From Mycobacterium sp. ACS1612 (lineage in GTDB: Bacteria > Actinomycetota > Actinomycetes > Mycobacteriales > Mycobacteriaceae): DNA of 64,000 nt. The notes under the pieces were generated by a model. It did no database searches. It was given only the letters and a program-made list of their open reading frames with translations, and was not told where the DNA came from. Below, in pieces: positions 41,869-51,850 of the stretch. Location of the stretch: contig NZ_LZHZ01000032.1 of assembly GCF_001667505.1 (NCBI RefSeq), forward strand, positions 1 through 64,000, written 5' to 3'. Position numbers and translations under genes: made by a program. The first letter of the stretch is position 1; each line of letters starts with the position of its first letter.

Positions 41869-44800
41869 ATGACAGGCTCAGCGTGCCGCAGGTGCGGTAG
41901 TGAGCCACGCGCGGGCGCCCGGTTCTGCGATGCCTGCGGATCTCCGATCGCGACGGTAGCCAACCATGCCGAGCACAAGCAGGTGACAGTGCTTTTCGTC
42001 GACGTGCAGCGGTCCATGGATCTGGCAGCTGCCCTGGGCCCTGAACGGCTCCGTGAGGTGATGGGCGACATCTTCAACAGATGCGGCGCAGTCATCCAGC
42101 GGTACGGGGGCACTGTCGAGCAATTCACCGGCGACGGTGTCATGGCTCTGTTCGGCGCCCCGATTGCATTGGAAGATCACGCGATTCGCGCTTGCGTGGC
42201 CGCACTGGAGATACAGAAGGAAGCCGGTCGCCTCGCTGAAGAGGTCATGCATCGCGACCGTATGCCGGTGGCGCTGCGGGTCGGGTTGAACTCCGGCGAC
42301 GTCGTGTTCGGCCAAATCGGTTCATCCTCCGACAGTTACACCGCCTTCGGTAGTCCTGTCGGGATGGCGCAGCGAATGGAATCGGTGGCCCCCGCCGGCG
42401 GCGTGATGATCAGCGAATCCACCGCTCGGCTGGTCGAACACATCGCAGTGCTCGATGAGCCCTCGCTGGTCGACATCAAGAACGTAGCCCAGCCCGTTCC
42501 CGCCAGGCGACTGCGGGGAATGCTCGCCAGCAGGGCGGTGGCGGGCAGACGTGAGGCCACCCTCGTCGGACGGGACGACGAGATCCGATCGGTCACCACG
42601 ATCGTCGGCGAAACCATCCGAGGCAAGGGATCCGTCGTCAACCTCGTCGGTCCGGCCGGTATCGGCAAGAGCCGCTTCTGTCGCGAGCTCGTGAAGATCG
42701 CGCAGACCGCGGGGATGCAGACGGTTTCGAGCTTCTGCGAATCGCACGCCAGCGAAGCGCCGTTCGGCGTGGTGACGAAGCTGCTTCGCGACGTCATGCA
42801 GATCAGCGACGACGAGCGGGAAACCGGTCGAGTGATGCTGCGCAGCCGCTTTCGAAACGCCGCTCCTGATGACCTGCTCCTACTGGAGGACCTCGTCGGT
42901 GTGCGCGAAACCGCCGTCGCAGTGCCGAACATCTCGGCCGAGGCGCGCAGACGACGGCTGGCAGCGCTGATCGGCGCATCGGTGATGTCGCCCGACACAC
43001 CAACCGGTTATGTGATCGAAGATGTGCACTGGATCGATCCCGCCAGTGAGGCGCTGCTGGTCGACCTGTTGGCGAGCAACCCCGCGCGCCGGGCGATGGT
43101 GGTGATCACGTACCGGCCCGAGTATGGCGGTGTGCTGTCGCAGCTGCCAGGAGCGGCGTCGATCGAACTTGCCGCGCTTGACGACTCGGCTGCGTGGGAG
43201 ATGACGACCGAGCTCATCGGCTCGCATCCTTCGGTCACCGGGTTGGCGGCCAACATCATCGAGCACTCGGCCGGAAATCCGTTCTATGTGCAAGAAATCG
43301 TCAGGGAATTCGCCGAACGGAAAGTGATCGTCGGGAACCGCGGCGCATACCGCCGCCAACTCGACATCGCCGACATCAGCGTGCCTCCGACGCTGCAAGC
43401 CACGATCGGTGCCCGCATCGACCGGCTCACCCCTGCGGCGAAGCGAACGCTCAACGCGGCGGCCATCATCGGATCGCGCTTCGCCGTTGACCTTCTCGAC
43501 GCCGTGCTCGGCGACACCGAAGAATCCGGCCCGACCGTACTGGCCGAGTTGGTCCACTCCGAACTGATCGACCAGCTGGTGTTCACACCGCCTGCGGAGT
43601 ATGGTTTCCGCCATCCGCTGGTCAGGACCGTCGCATATGAATCACAGCTGAAAACCGCACGTGCACAACTGCACCGCCGCCTTGCCGCGACGCTCGAGCA
43701 CCGCCACGCGACGGCCGCAGACGACATCGCCGCGGTGATCGCCCGGCATCTGGAAGCTGGAGGCGACATCCGCGAAGCCTTCAATTGGCATATGCGCGCC
43801 GGTAATTGGTTCACCAACCGCGACATCGGCGCGGCCCGCAACAGTTGGCAACGCGCGAAGGCGCTGGCCGACGAACTGGCCACCGACGACCCAGATCGCC
43901 GCTGGATGCGAACCGTTCCCAGAGCCCTGCTCTGCGGAAGCACCTGGCGCGCAGGCGGAGGTCTCGCCGATACCGGCTTCGAAGAGTTGCGGGCGTTGTG
44001 CACCCGACCCGAGGACCAGGTTCCGCTCGCCATGGGGATGGCAGGATACCTGTCCCAGCTCGCGGTCGTCGGCCGCATCCGTGAGGCATCAAATGCCGCA
44101 GCGGAATACGTCGGTCTCATCGATTCGATCGACCAGCCCGGTCTCACCGTCGGCATGCTGTATCCGGCGATCCATGCCAAGTACGAAGCGGCGGAGATGG
44201 CCGACGTCGAGCGGTTGGCGCAGCGTGTCGTCGATCTGGCGCAGGGTGACCCCACGAAAGGCAACTTTCTGACCGGGTCGCCGTTGGCATATGCCACCGG
44301 CATGGTCGCCTCGGCCAGATGCGCTTTCGGGCTGCCGGGGTGGCGGGAAGGGTTCGACCGGGCGATCGAGATCTCGCGAGTCGACCCCACCACATACGTC
44401 TCGATGGTGATGTTCAAGTTCGTCCTCGGCATCCCCTGCGGTGCGTTGCTCGCCGACACGGGAGCGCAACGGGATTCCGCGGAAGCGCTGCAAATCGCGG
44501 AACGGTGCAGTGAGGACTTCGCGCTGCACAGTGCCGAGCTGACGCGGGCAATTGTCCTGCTGGCGGCATCCGATGGTGATCACGCGCTCGGCCTCGACCT
44601 GCTCGAGAAGGCCAGGTCCGCCGCGGTGAATGAAGATTTCATGATGGCGAAAGTTCCGACCATCGATGTGCAATTGGCAGCGCAGAAGGCGCGCGTCAAC
44701 GACCTGGACGGTGCGATCGAGCTGTCCCGGCACGTCATCGCCAGTCAGCTGGAAACCGGGGGAGCGCTCGATCTCCCTACGGGGACAGGCGTTCTGGTCG

Positions 44801-45048
44801 AGTCACTGCTTGCCAGGAGCGGGATCGGGGACCTGGACGAGGCGTGCATAGCGGTAGAGCGGCTGGCCGCTGCGAAAGGGCCCGGCTTCACGCTGTACGC
44901 ACTGCCCGTACTGCGTATGCAGGCGATGCTCGCATCGGCGCAGGGCGACGAGCAGTGGTACCGCAACCATGCCGAGCGCTACCTCGCCGCGGCACGGGCC
45001 GCACAGTTCCGCGGCCACGAAGCGTGCGCCCGTCGGATGCTCGGCTAG
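41869..45048 (+). CDS. Zinc-ribbon / class III nucleotide cyclase-like / AAA ATPase / TPR regulator
   Basis: 1059 residues. A zinc ribbon (CRRCGSEPRAGARFCDACG, residues 5-25) is followed by a class III cyclase domain (about 35-215) with both metal Asp (FVDVQRS and FTGDGVMALFG). Then comes an AAA_16 ATPase (Walker A LVGPAGIGKSRF, Walker B VIEDVHWIDPAS) and a long helical TPR-like C-terminus. Two cyclase positions deviate. The usual D-Y-T-A adenine contact reads SYTA, and the transition-state Asn of VNxAxRL is Gly (VGMAQRM). Activity is thus doubtful; it may work as a nucleotide-sensing STAND ATPase. It lacks the LuxR helix-turn-helix of relatives such as Rv1358. No strong ribosome binding site is seen. 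Confidence 0.85.
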   Translation: MTGSACRRCGSEPRAGARFCDACGSPIATVANHAEHKQVTVLFVDVQRSMDLAAALGPERLREVMGDIFNRCGAVIQRYGGTVEQFTGDGVMALFGAPIALEDHAIRACVAALEIQKEAGRLAEEVMHRDRMPVALRVGLNSGDVVFGQIGSSSDSYTAFGSPVGMAQRMESVAPAGGVMISESTARLVEHIAVLDEPSLVDIKNVAQPVPARRLRGMLASRAVAGRREATLVGRDDEIRSVTTIVGETIRGKGSVVNLVGPAGIGKSRFCRELVKIAQTAGMQTVSSFCESHASEAPFGVVTKLLRDVMQISDDERETGRVMLRSRFRNAAPDDLLLLEDLVGVRETAVAVPNISAEARRRRLAALIGASVMSPDTPTGYVIEDVHWIDPASEALLVDLLASNPARRAMVVITYRPEYGGVLSQLPGAASIELAALDDSAAWEMTTELIGSHPSVTGLAANIIEHSAGNPFYVQEIVREFAERKVIVGNRGAYRRQLDIADISVPPTLQATIGARIDRLTPAAKRTLNAAAIIGSRFAVDLLDAVLGDTEESGPTVLAELVHSELIDQLVFTPPAEYGFRHPLVRTVAYESQLKTARAQLHRRLAATLEHRHATAADDIAAVIARHLEAGGDIREAFNWHMRAGNWFTNRDIGAARNSWQRAKALADELATDDPDRRWMRTVPRALLCGSTWRAGGGLADTGFEELRALCTRPEDQVPLAMGMAGYLSQLAVVGRIREASNAAAEYVGLIDSIDQPGLTVGMLYPAIHAKYEAAEMADVERLAQRVVDLAQGDPTKGNFLTGSPLAYATGMVASARCAFGLPGWREGFDRAIEISRVDPTTYVSMVMFKFVLGIPCGALLADTGAQRDSAEALQIAERCSEDFALHSAELTRAIVLLAASDGDHALGLDLLEKARSAAVNEDFMMAKVPTIDVQLAAQKARVNDLDGAIELSRHVIASQLETGGALDLPTGTGVLVESLLARSGIGDLDEACIAVERLAAAKGPGFTLYALPVLRMQAMLASAQGDEQWYRNHAERYLAAARAAQFRGHEACARRMLG

Positions 45049-45055
45049 CCCCGGC

Positions 45056-45112
45056 CGAACGTTCCTTACCGCTCGAGATTTCGCCGATTTTTCGAGCGGT
45101 AAGGAACGTTCG
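45056..45112. repeat. Perfect palindromic repeat between convergent genes, likely bidirectional terminator
   Basis: A 21-bp perfect inverted repeat (45056-45076 and 45092-45112; arm core GAACGTTCCTTACCGCTCGA) with a 15-nt loop ending in GATTTT. It belongs to the same family as 26810-26866 and, like it, lies between two convergent genes. Confidence 0.8.
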
Positions 45113-45150
45113 CCGCAAGATTGTGGGGTGCGCCTGAAACGCGTTGCGCG

Positions 45151-46272
45151 CTAAGTGTTGTCGGCGTTGCTGCGCGGGAATCCGCCGCCCTGCGGGAACA
45201 GCGGGAAGACGACGTCGTCGAGCTTCTCCGCGTCGCCGGAGGTTTTGTTCACCGTCGCACCCCAGACGTTGCCGTCGGGCGCCAACTGCAGCGCCCACGC
45301 GTGACCGTGCTGGTCTTGGCGGACCACCTCGGGTTCACCGGTGACAGCGCCGGTGTCCGGCGCCAACCGAACGGCCACGGTCTGTTTGGTGTTGACGAGG
45401 TTGACCAGCACCGTGCCGTCCAGTGCGGCGCAGCCCGCCACCCCCGGCCGGTCCGGCCACGTCCACACCGTGGACACCTTGGAGTCCTTGGTGATCCGCT
45501 GCAGACGGTCGGCGGTCGGGGTGCGGTCGGTGATGTACAGCGCGTCGTCCGACGGGTCGATGCACATGCCGCCGCCGGCGCCCATCCCCGACAGCGCGGT
45601 CGTCGGCGGCGCCGGGTTGACCGTGGTCGGCTGTTCCAGGCGCAGCACCTTGCCGGCCAGCGAACCGGGATCGGCGGCCTGGGCAGGATTGCCCGCGTCG
45701 CCGGTCAGGACGACAAGCGTCGTCGGGCTGGTGAAGATCAGCGCCCCGGTGTTGCCGGTGGATCCCTTCGGGATGCCGGTCAGGATCGGCTTGGGGATGT
45801 CGCCGTCGGCAATGCGGATGACGCGGTTGTCGGTCGGCGTGCTGACGTAGGCGTACATCAGCCGGTCCTGCGAGTAGGTCGGCGACAGCACGATGTCCAT
45901 CAACCCGCCGTCGCCTGACGGATCGACCGGAACGGTCAACTTGACCTTGGGTTCGGCCCTGGTGGACACCTCTTTCACGGCGCCGGTGGTCCGCTCCGCG
46001 ACCAACGCCGACTGGCTGTCGGGCAGCATGATCAACCCGCTCGTGCTCTCCAGGCACCCCTGCATTACGCCGGGCGCCGGGCAGGCCTTCGGGAACGGCT
46101 TGGGGGGCAGCGGTGGCGGGGGAGGCGGCGTCGACGACGGACCGGGCTTCAGTTCGGGTTCGGTGGTGAACGGCTGCGACTGGGCCTGGTCGAAACGCGC
46201 GCAGCCGGACCCGACGAGCAACGCCGCACACAGCAGGACAATCACACCCCGCACGGGCCGGCGCTGTCTCAT
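45151..46272 (-). CDS. lppZ: LppZ-like lipoprotein, sorbosone/glucose dehydrogenase-type beta-propeller
   Basis: 373 residues, the same length as Rv3006 (LppZ). The signal peptide ends in the lipobox LLVGSGC. A Pro-rich linker (PSSTPPPPPPLPPKPFPK) leads to a six-bladed propeller of the quinoprotein glucose dehydrogenase family, with GDGGLMDIVLSPTYSQDRLMYAYVS, LRLEQPTTVNPAPPT and QDQHGHAWALQLAPDGN. The Arg and His catalytic residues of true dehydrogenases are not clearly conserved, so a binding role is possible. On the minus strand TAACCT (46285-46280) is 7 nt before the ATG, indicating a leaderless start. Confidence 0.9.
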   Translation of the reverse strand: MRQRRPVRGVIVLLCAALLVGSGCARFDQAQSQPFTTEPELKPGPSSTPPPPPPLPPKPFPKACPAPGVMQGCLESTSGLIMLPDSQSALVAERTTGAVKEVSTRAEPKVKLTVPVDPSGDGGLMDIVLSPTYSQDRLMYAYVSTPTDNRVIRIADGDIPKPILTGIPKGSTGNTGALIFTSPTTLVVLTGDAGNPAQAADPGSLAGKVLRLEQPTTVNPAPPTTALSGMGAGGGMCIDPSDDALYITDRTPTADRLQRITKDSKVSTVWTWPDRPGVAGCAALDGTVLVNLVNTKQTVAVRLAPDTGAVTGEPEVVRQDQHGHAWALQLAPDGNVWGATVNKTSGDAEKLDDVVFPLFPQGGGFPRSNADNT

Positions 46273-46385
46273 GCGAGCCAGGTTACGGATTGTTCGGCGA
46301 TAAGCGCCACGCGCGGCCGGTGAACCGCCGCGAATCGGGCAGCCAAAGCGCCGCGCCAATCCTCCGTTCTGCGGTGACGAGCACT

Positions 46386-46398
46386 TACCCTGGCAATC
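46386..46398 (+). promoter_or_regulatory. -10 element TACCCT before doxX, probable leaderless promoter
   Basis: TACCCT (46386-46391) ends 7 nt before the GTG at 46399. Confidence 0.45.
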
Positions 46399-47202
46399 GT
46401 GACCAGTCAACCTGATCCGCACACGTGGCAGCGCCCGGCGTCTGCAAGCCTGGTCGACCCCGAGGACGATCTTCCAACCTCGAACTACGCCGGCGACTTC
46501 GAGACCACCGCGATTCCGCGATACGACTCGGCCAAGTCGTCGTCCGGCGAGCCGTTTGGCCTGATCAGCGACCCGGAACCGCTGCCGTACGTGCAGCCGG
46601 GCGGCCGACATTCGCTCGGGGCCTACGGCGCGGAACCCGTCGAGATCGAACCCGATCTCAGCGACCGCGCGCGTGACCGGCGTGGCACCCAGGACCTCGG
46701 TCTGCTACTCCTACGTCTCGCGGTCGGCGCGCTGTTCATCGGGCACGGACTGCAGAAGGCGTTCGGCCTGTGGGGCGGACCAGGCTTCGGCGGACTCGAA
46801 CAACAACTCTCCGACAGCGGCTTCAAGTACGCCGACATCCTGACGTACGTGGCGACCGGCGGTCAGATCGCCGCGGGGGTGCTGCTGGTACTCGGGTTGT
46901 TCACGCCGGTGGCGGCCGCTGGCGCGCTGGCGTACCTGGTGACGGGTGTGCTCGCCGACGCGATGACCGCGCACGAGCAGGCCCGGTTGGCGTCGTTCCT
47001 CACCGACGGCCATGAATACAAGGTCATCCTGCTCGCGGTGGTCGCGGCCATCATCTTGATCGGGCCCGGCCGCTACGGATTCGACGCCGGCCGCGGGTGG
47101 TCCCGCCGCCCGTTCGTGGGGTCGTTCGTCGCGCTGCTGCTGGGTATCGGCGGTGGTGTGGCGGTGTGGGTGCTGCTCAACGGCGGCAATCCGCTGGCTT
47201 AG
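46399..47202 (+). CDS. DoxX-family membrane protein (Rv3005c-like)
   Basis: 267 residues. About 90 hydrophilic N-terminal residues precede four transmembrane helices: LGLLLLRLAVGALFIGHGLQKAFG with the DoxX start motif, IAAGVLLVLGLFTPVAAAGALAYLV, VILLAVVAAIILIGPGRYGFD, and a final FVALLLGIGGGVAVWVLL. In M. tuberculosis Rv3005c (DoxX) forms a membrane complex with SodA and the thiosulfate sulfurtransferase SseA that protects against oxidative stress. Those partners are not in this window. It is convergent with cfp6, the ends overlapping by 4 bp. Confidence 0.88.
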   Translation: MTSQPDPHTWQRPASASLVDPEDDLPTSNYAGDFETTAIPRYDSAKSSSGEPFGLISDPEPLPYVQPGGRHSLGAYGAEPVEIEPDLSDRARDRRGTQDLGLLLLRLAVGALFIGHGLQKAFGLWGGPGFGGLEQQLSDSGFKYADILTYVATGGQIAAGVLLVLGLFTPVAAAGALAYLVTGVLADAMTAHEQARLASFLTDGHEYKVILLAVVAAIILIGPGRYGFDAGRGWSRRPFVGSFVALLLGIGGGVAVWVLLNGGNPLA

Positions 47203-47585
47203 TCGTACGGATTGGGCACTCTGCCCCCGCTGGCCTCCGTCAGCAGGGGCAGCGTCGAGAAGGTCACCGCAGGCAAGCGCAGTTCGCTGCCGTCTTTCAA
47301 CTGGGCGTAGGCCCACGAACTCTTGCCGAACCGCAGACCGGCGATGTCGTCCCATCCGACCGTCTCGCTGCCCAGTAGCGTGCGAACGGTGACGGCGTCC
47401 CGGTCGGCGGTGGTGCGGTAGCGGATGATGAGCGCCGACAGGCCGATCGGGATGATCAGCAGCAGCACCAACCACGACGGCCCGGCCAGGATCACGGCCA
47501 GCAGCGCGAGGGCAAGGAATCCGACGGCGAAGTGCGCCATCGGCGAGATCTTGATGACGGCCTTGGCGGTTGCGGGCGAACTCAC
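47199..47585 (-). CDS. cfp6: Cfp6-like PH-domain membrane protein
   Basis: 128 residues. Two adjacent hydrophobic segments (FAVGFLALALLAVILAG and WLVLLLIIPIGLSALII) are followed by a small bacterial PH domain with RTLLGSETVGWDDIAGLRFG and DGSELRLPAVTFSTLP, the usual low-molecular-weight-antigen layout. Its M. tuberculosis counterpart Rv3004 (Cfp6, 112 aa) was first found in culture filtrate. The function is unknown. The GTG at 47585 gives about 16 extra N-terminal residues relative to Rv3004; a later start is possible. It is divergent from the ilvB leader, so the two promoters share the intervening region. Confidence 0.85.
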   Translation of the reverse strand: MSSPATAKAVIKISPMAHFAVGFLALALLAVILAGPSWLVLLLIIPIGLSALIIRYRTTADRDAVTVRTLLGSETVGWDDIAGLRFGKSSWAYAQLKDGSELRLPAVTFSTLPLLTEASGGRVPNPYD

Positions 47586-47612
47586 GAGGCCATCCTCCCA
47601 TTCCGAGGCAAT

Positions 47613-47642
47613 TTGACCAGTGACCAGTGCAGAGGCTACCGT
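47613..47642 (+). promoter_or_regulatory. Promoter of the ilvBNC operon
   Basis: TTGACC (47613-47618), 18 bp, TACCGT (47637-47642). The predicted start falls near 47650, next to the leader-peptide ATG. ACCAGTG occurs twice in tandem across the spacer. Confidence 0.6.
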
Positions 47643-47650
47643 CGACGGTT

Positions 47651-47722
47651 ATGCAGACCCCGGGATTGCTCGTAGTAATTGGGAAGCGCGTTGATGCCGC
47701 GCTTGCCTTCTGCCGGGCATAG
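47651..47722 (+). CDS. ilvB leader peptide (branched-chain amino acid attenuator)
   Basis: A 23-codon ORF with the consecutive branched-chain codons Leu-Leu-Val-Val-Ile (47666-47680) early in the peptide, which starts MQTPGLLVVIGK. It begins about 8 nt after the promoter -10, so it is probably translated as a leaderless message. Stalling at these five codons when branched-chain amino acids are scarce would cover the first arm of the downstream hairpin. This is the classical ilv attenuation design and sits in front of ilvBNC. Confidence 0.85.
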   Translation: MQTPGLLVVIGKRVDAALAFCRA

Positions 47723-47740
47723 CAACCAGCATCAACGCGC
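47686..47740 (+). promoter_or_regulatory. ilvB attenuator hairpin overlapping the leader ORF
   Basis: GCGCGTTGATGC (47686-47697, inside the leader ORF) is perfectly complementary to GCATCAACGCGC (47729-47740). The second arm abuts the terminator, so its pairing state can influence terminator formation. Confidence 0.75.
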
Positions 47741-47741
47741 G

Positions 47742-47777
47742 ACCCTCGTACAGCGACCCAGCTGACGGGGGTTTTTT
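47742..47777 (+). terminator. Attenuator terminator upstream of ilvB
   Basis: ACCCTCGT-A-CAG (47742-47753), 8-nt loop, CTG-ACGGGGGT (47762-47772) and six T. The stem has one bulged A and one G-U wobble. It ends 57 bp before the ilvB start. Confidence 0.8.
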
Positions 47778-47834
47778 CTTGCCCCAACACCGATTTGAGA
47801 TCCTAGAGACGACGACGGAGATAACGAGGACACC

Positions 47835-49700
47835 GTGAGCGCACCCACCACGCGACCGCCGGAGCAGACAAATGGCGGCCACCCCGCGTCTGCTGCCGCC
47901 AAGCCAGCCCACAAGGCCGGCCCCGCGCAACCGAAACGCGTTGCACCGCACCAACTCACCGGTGCGCAAGCCGTAATCCGGTCACTCGAAGAACTCGACG
48001 TGGACGTCATCTTCGGCATCCCTGGCGGCGCCGTGTTGCCGGTCTACGACCCGCTTTTCGACTCGCAGAAGCTGCGGCACGTGCTGGTCCGCCACGAGCA
48101 GGGCGCCGGGCATGCGGCCAGTGGCTACGCCCACGCCACTGGCAAGGTCGGGGTGTGCATGGCGACGTCGGGACCCGGCGCTACCAACCTGGTCACACCG
48201 CTGGCCGATGCGCACATGGACTCGATCCCGATGGTGGCCATCACCGGTCAGGTCGGGCGCGGTCTGATCGGCACCGACGCCTTCCAGGAAGCCGACATCT
48301 CCGGTATCACGATGCCGATCACCAAGCACAACTTCCTGGTGCGCAACGGCGACGACATCCCGAGGGCGATCGCCGAGGCGTTCCACATCGCCTCGTCGGG
48401 TCGGCCAGGGCCGGTGCTCGTCGACATCCCAAAGGACGTGCTGCAGGGGCAGTGCACCTTCAGTTGGCCGCCGCAGATGGACCTGCCGGGTTACAAGCCG
48501 AACACCAAACCGCACAACCGTCAGATCCGTGAGGCGGCCAAGCTGATCGCGGCGGCCCGCAAGCCGGTGCTCTACGTCGGCGGCGGCGTGATCCGCGGCG
48601 AGGCCACCGAGGAACTGCTGAACCTGGCCGAGTTGACCGGCATCCCCGTCGTGACCACGCTGATGGCCCGCGGCGCGTTCCCGGACAGCCATCCGCAACA
48701 CATGGGCATGCCGGGCATGCACGGCACGGTCGGCGCCGTGGCAGCATTGCAGCGCAGCGACCTGCTGATCGCGCTCGGCACCCGCTTCGACGACCGCGTG
48801 ACCGGCAAGCTGGAATCCTTCGCCCCTGAGGCCAAGGTGATCCACGCCGACATCGACCCCGCCGAGATCGGCAAGAACCGGCACGCCGACGTCCCGATCG
48901 TGGGCGACGTCAAGGCCGTCATCACCGATCTGATCGAGGCACTGCGCAAGGACGGCACCATCGGGTCGATCAACATCGACAACTGGTGGGAGTACCTGCG
49001 CGGCGTGCAGGCCACCTACCCGCTGAGCTACGGCCCGCAGAGCGACGGCAGCCTGTCACCGGAGTACGTCATCGAAACACTGGGCAAGATGGCCGGTCCC
49101 GAGGCGGTGTACGTCGCAGGCGTTGGGCAGCACCAGATGTGGGCCGCGCAGTTCATCAAATACGAGAACCCTAAGACGTGGCTCAACTCCGGCGGCCTCG
49201 GCACCATGGGCTTCGCGGTTCCCGCCGCGATGGGCGCCAAGTTCGGCCGCCCGGAGGCCGAGGTGTGGGCCATCGACGGCGACGGTTGCTTCCAGATGAC
49301 CAACCAGGAATTGGCCACCTGCGCCGTCGAGGGCGCACCGATCAAGGTGGCGATCATCAACAACGGCAACCTGGGCATGGTGCGGCAGTGGCAGACGCTG
49401 TTCTACGAAGAGCGGTACAGCCAAACGGATCTCGCCACGCACTCGCACCGCATCCCGGATTTCGTGATGCTGGCCGAGGCGCTCGGCTGTGTCGGATTGC
49501 GTTGTGAGCGTGCCGAAGACGTCGAAGACGTGATCAAGAAGGCGCGGGAGATCAACGACCGCCCCGTCGTGATCGACTTCATCGTCGGTGCCGACGCCCA
49601 GGTGTGGCCCATGGTGGCCGCGGGCACCAGCAACGACGAGATCCAGGCCGCACGCGGCATCCGCCCGCTGTTCGACGATCCCGAAGAAGGACACGCCTGA
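47835..49700 (+). CDS. ilvB: Acetolactate synthase large subunit
   Basis: 621 residues (Rv3003c IlvB1 is 618). A poorly conserved head (about 40 residues) precedes the ThDP PYR domain with [11 protein letters not shown] and the catalytic Glu in [15 protein letters not shown] central FAD-binding domain follows, then the PP domain with the thiamine motif [21 protein letters not shown] through [12 protein letters not shown]. It condenses pyruvate to acetolactate or with 2-ketobutyrate in valine, leucine and isoleucine synthesis. Expression should be controlled by the attenuator upstream. The stop overlaps the ilvN start (TGATG). Confidence 0.97.
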   Translation: MSAPTTRPPEQTNGGHPASAAAKPAHKAGPAQPKRVAPHQLTGAQAVIRSLEELDVDVIFGIPGGAVLPVYDPLFDSQKLRHVLVRHEQGAGHAASGYAHATGKVGVCMATSGPGATNLVTPLADAHMDSIPMVAITGQVGRGLIGTDAFQEADISGITMPITKHNFLVRNGDDIPRAIAEAFHIASSGRPGPVLVDIPKDVLQGQCTFSWPPQMDLPGYKPNTKPHNRQIREAAKLIAAARKPVLYVGGGVIRGEATEELLNLAELTGIPVVTTLMARGAFPDSHPQHMGMPGMHGTVGAVAALQRSDLLIALGTRFDDRVTGKLESFAPEAKVIHADIDPAEIGKNRHADVPIVGDVKAVITDLIEALRKDGTIGSINIDNWWEYLRGVQATYPLSYGPQSDGSLSPEYVIETLGKMAGPEAVYVAGVGQHQMWAAQFIKYENPKTWLNSGGLGTMGFAVPAAMGAKFGRPEAEVWAIDGDGCFQMTNQELATCAVEGAPIKVAIINNGNLGMVRQWQTLFYEERYSQTDLATHSHRIPDFVMLAEALGCVGLRCERAEDVEDVIKKAREINDRPVVIDFIVGADAQVWPMVAAGTSNDEIQAARGIRPLFDDPEEGHA

Positions 49701-50206
49701 TGACGACCAAGACGCACACACTGTCGGTGCTGGTCGAGGACAAACCCGGCGTGCTCGCCCGCGTCGCGTCGCTGTTCTCACGGCGCGGCTACAACATCCA
49801 GTCGCTGGCCGTCGGAGCCACCGAACAGAAGGACATGTCGCGGATGACCATCGTGGTCAACGTCGAGGACTCGCCGCTGGAGCAGATCACCAAACAGTTG
49901 AACAAGCTGATCAACGTGATCAAGATCGTCGAGCAGGAGCCCGACAACTCGGTCGACAGGGAACTGGCCCTGATCAAGGTGCGCGCCGACGCCACCACGC
50001 GCAGCCAGGTCATCGAGGCAGTGAATCTTTTCCGTGCCAAGGTCGTTGATGTGTCTACGGAGTCGTTGACCATCGAGGCCACCGGCACCCCCGAGAAGCT
50101 GGAGGCGTTGCTGCGGGTACTGGAGCCGTATGGCATCCGCGAGCTCGTACAGTCCGGCGTGGTTTCGTTGTCGCGCGGCCCGCGCGGTATCGGGACCGTC
50201 AAGTAA
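49700..50206 (+). CDS. ilvN: Acetolactate synthase small (regulatory) subunit
   Basis: 168 residues, the same length as Rv3002c. The N-terminal ACT domain (HTLSVLVEDKPGVLARVASLFSRRGYNIQSLAVG) binds valine for feedback inhibition and activates IlvB. The C-terminal ALS_ss_C domain runs from ELALIKVRADATTRSQVIEAVNLFRAKVVDV to GIRELVQSGVVSLSRG. Translational overlap with ilvB (TGATG) suits equal production of the two subunits. Confidence 0.97.
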   Translation: MTTKTHTLSVLVEDKPGVLARVASLFSRRGYNIQSLAVGATEQKDMSRMTIVVNVEDSPLEQITKQLNKLINVIKIVEQEPDNSVDRELALIKVRADATTRSQVIEAVNLFRAKVVDVSTESLTIEATGTPEKLEALLRVLEPYGIRELVQSGVVSLSRGPRGIGTVK

Positions 50207-51262
<1,056 letters not shown>

Positions 51263-51320
51263 TCAGCGATTTGTGGGCGTCCAGGAGCGCTGACCGCTCC
51301 AAAACGCGCACAGGCCGCAA

Positions 51321-51749
51321 TCAGGGGCGGCGCTCGTGGCCAGCTTTACCGTGGCTGCGGCGCCGCTCCTTCATTTCCGCCTCGAAGATGTGCCTGCGGC
51401 CCTGCTGTAACTCGTCGCGCACCCGGCGCTCGTGATCGCGGAACACCGACCAGTAATTGTCGTCGAAATCCTCGACGATCTGAAACGTCCAGCGCCCGTA
51501 GACCACGTTTCGGCCGACCACGTCCTCCTCAAGCCGATCCGCGACGTCCTGGTGTCCGGCGTCGCGCAGCAGATCGCATGCGTCCCCGAGCAGTAGGTCC
51601 GCGCGGCCCATCAACTGGTGGAAGGAATACAGCTCACCGCGTGCCCGCTCGACCCATTCGAGGGCCTCGGATACCTTTCCCACCGCCTCGACCGTGGCAT
51701 CGTCCAACCCGTCGGGACGGCTGTGCTTGTCATCTACGGATGCACTCAT
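51321..51749 (-). CDS. Hypothetical protein divergent from the LitR-like regulator
   Basis: 142 residues, not recognised as a known domain. It is mostly helical and highly charged: EAVGKVSEALEWVERARGELYSFHQLMGRADLLLGDACDLL, then a Trp- and Asp-rich part (YGRWTFQIVEDFDDNYWSVF) and a very basic tail (EMKERRRSHGKAGHERRP). No membrane segment or signal is present. The ATG at 51749 is preceded by GGAGGGGG on the minus strand; a longer frame back to 52103 lies in the regulator gene and is not credible. The gene shares its upstream region, including the 16-bp carotenoid operator, with the LitR-like gene. Confidence 0.65.
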   Translation of the reverse strand: MSASVDDKHSRPDGLDDATVEAVGKVSEALEWVERARGELYSFHQLMGRADLLLGDACDLLRDAGHQDVADRLEEDVVGRNVVYGRWTFQIVEDFDDNYWSVFRDHERRVRDELQQGRRHIFEAEMKERRRSHGKAGHERRP

Positions 51750-51781
51750 GCGGTCAGGGGTACCCCCTCCGAAGAAAATAT

Positions 51782-51797
51782 TGCATCGATCGTGCAT
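51782..51797. promoter_or_regulatory. LitR/CarH-type operator, copy 1 (TGCATCGATCGTGCAT)
   Basis: Two TGCAT half-sites start 11 bp apart (51782 and 51793). The same 16 bases, with one change, recur at 61472-61487 before crtE and are found nowhere else in the window. CarH-type B12 photoreceptors are known to bind direct repeats of 11 bp. It lies in the 101-bp gap between the regulator and the divergent unknown gene. Confidence 0.75.
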
Positions 51798-51850
51798 TGG
51801 ATGGTCACAGGGCGGTCCCTGGGATTTATCCTGTCGGAGTTGAGGAGTCA

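Noticed and set aside
51578..51850. N-terminal extension of the LitR-like frame
   Set aside because: It covers the divergent gene and the operator; GTG 51851 has a GAGGAG ribosome binding site.
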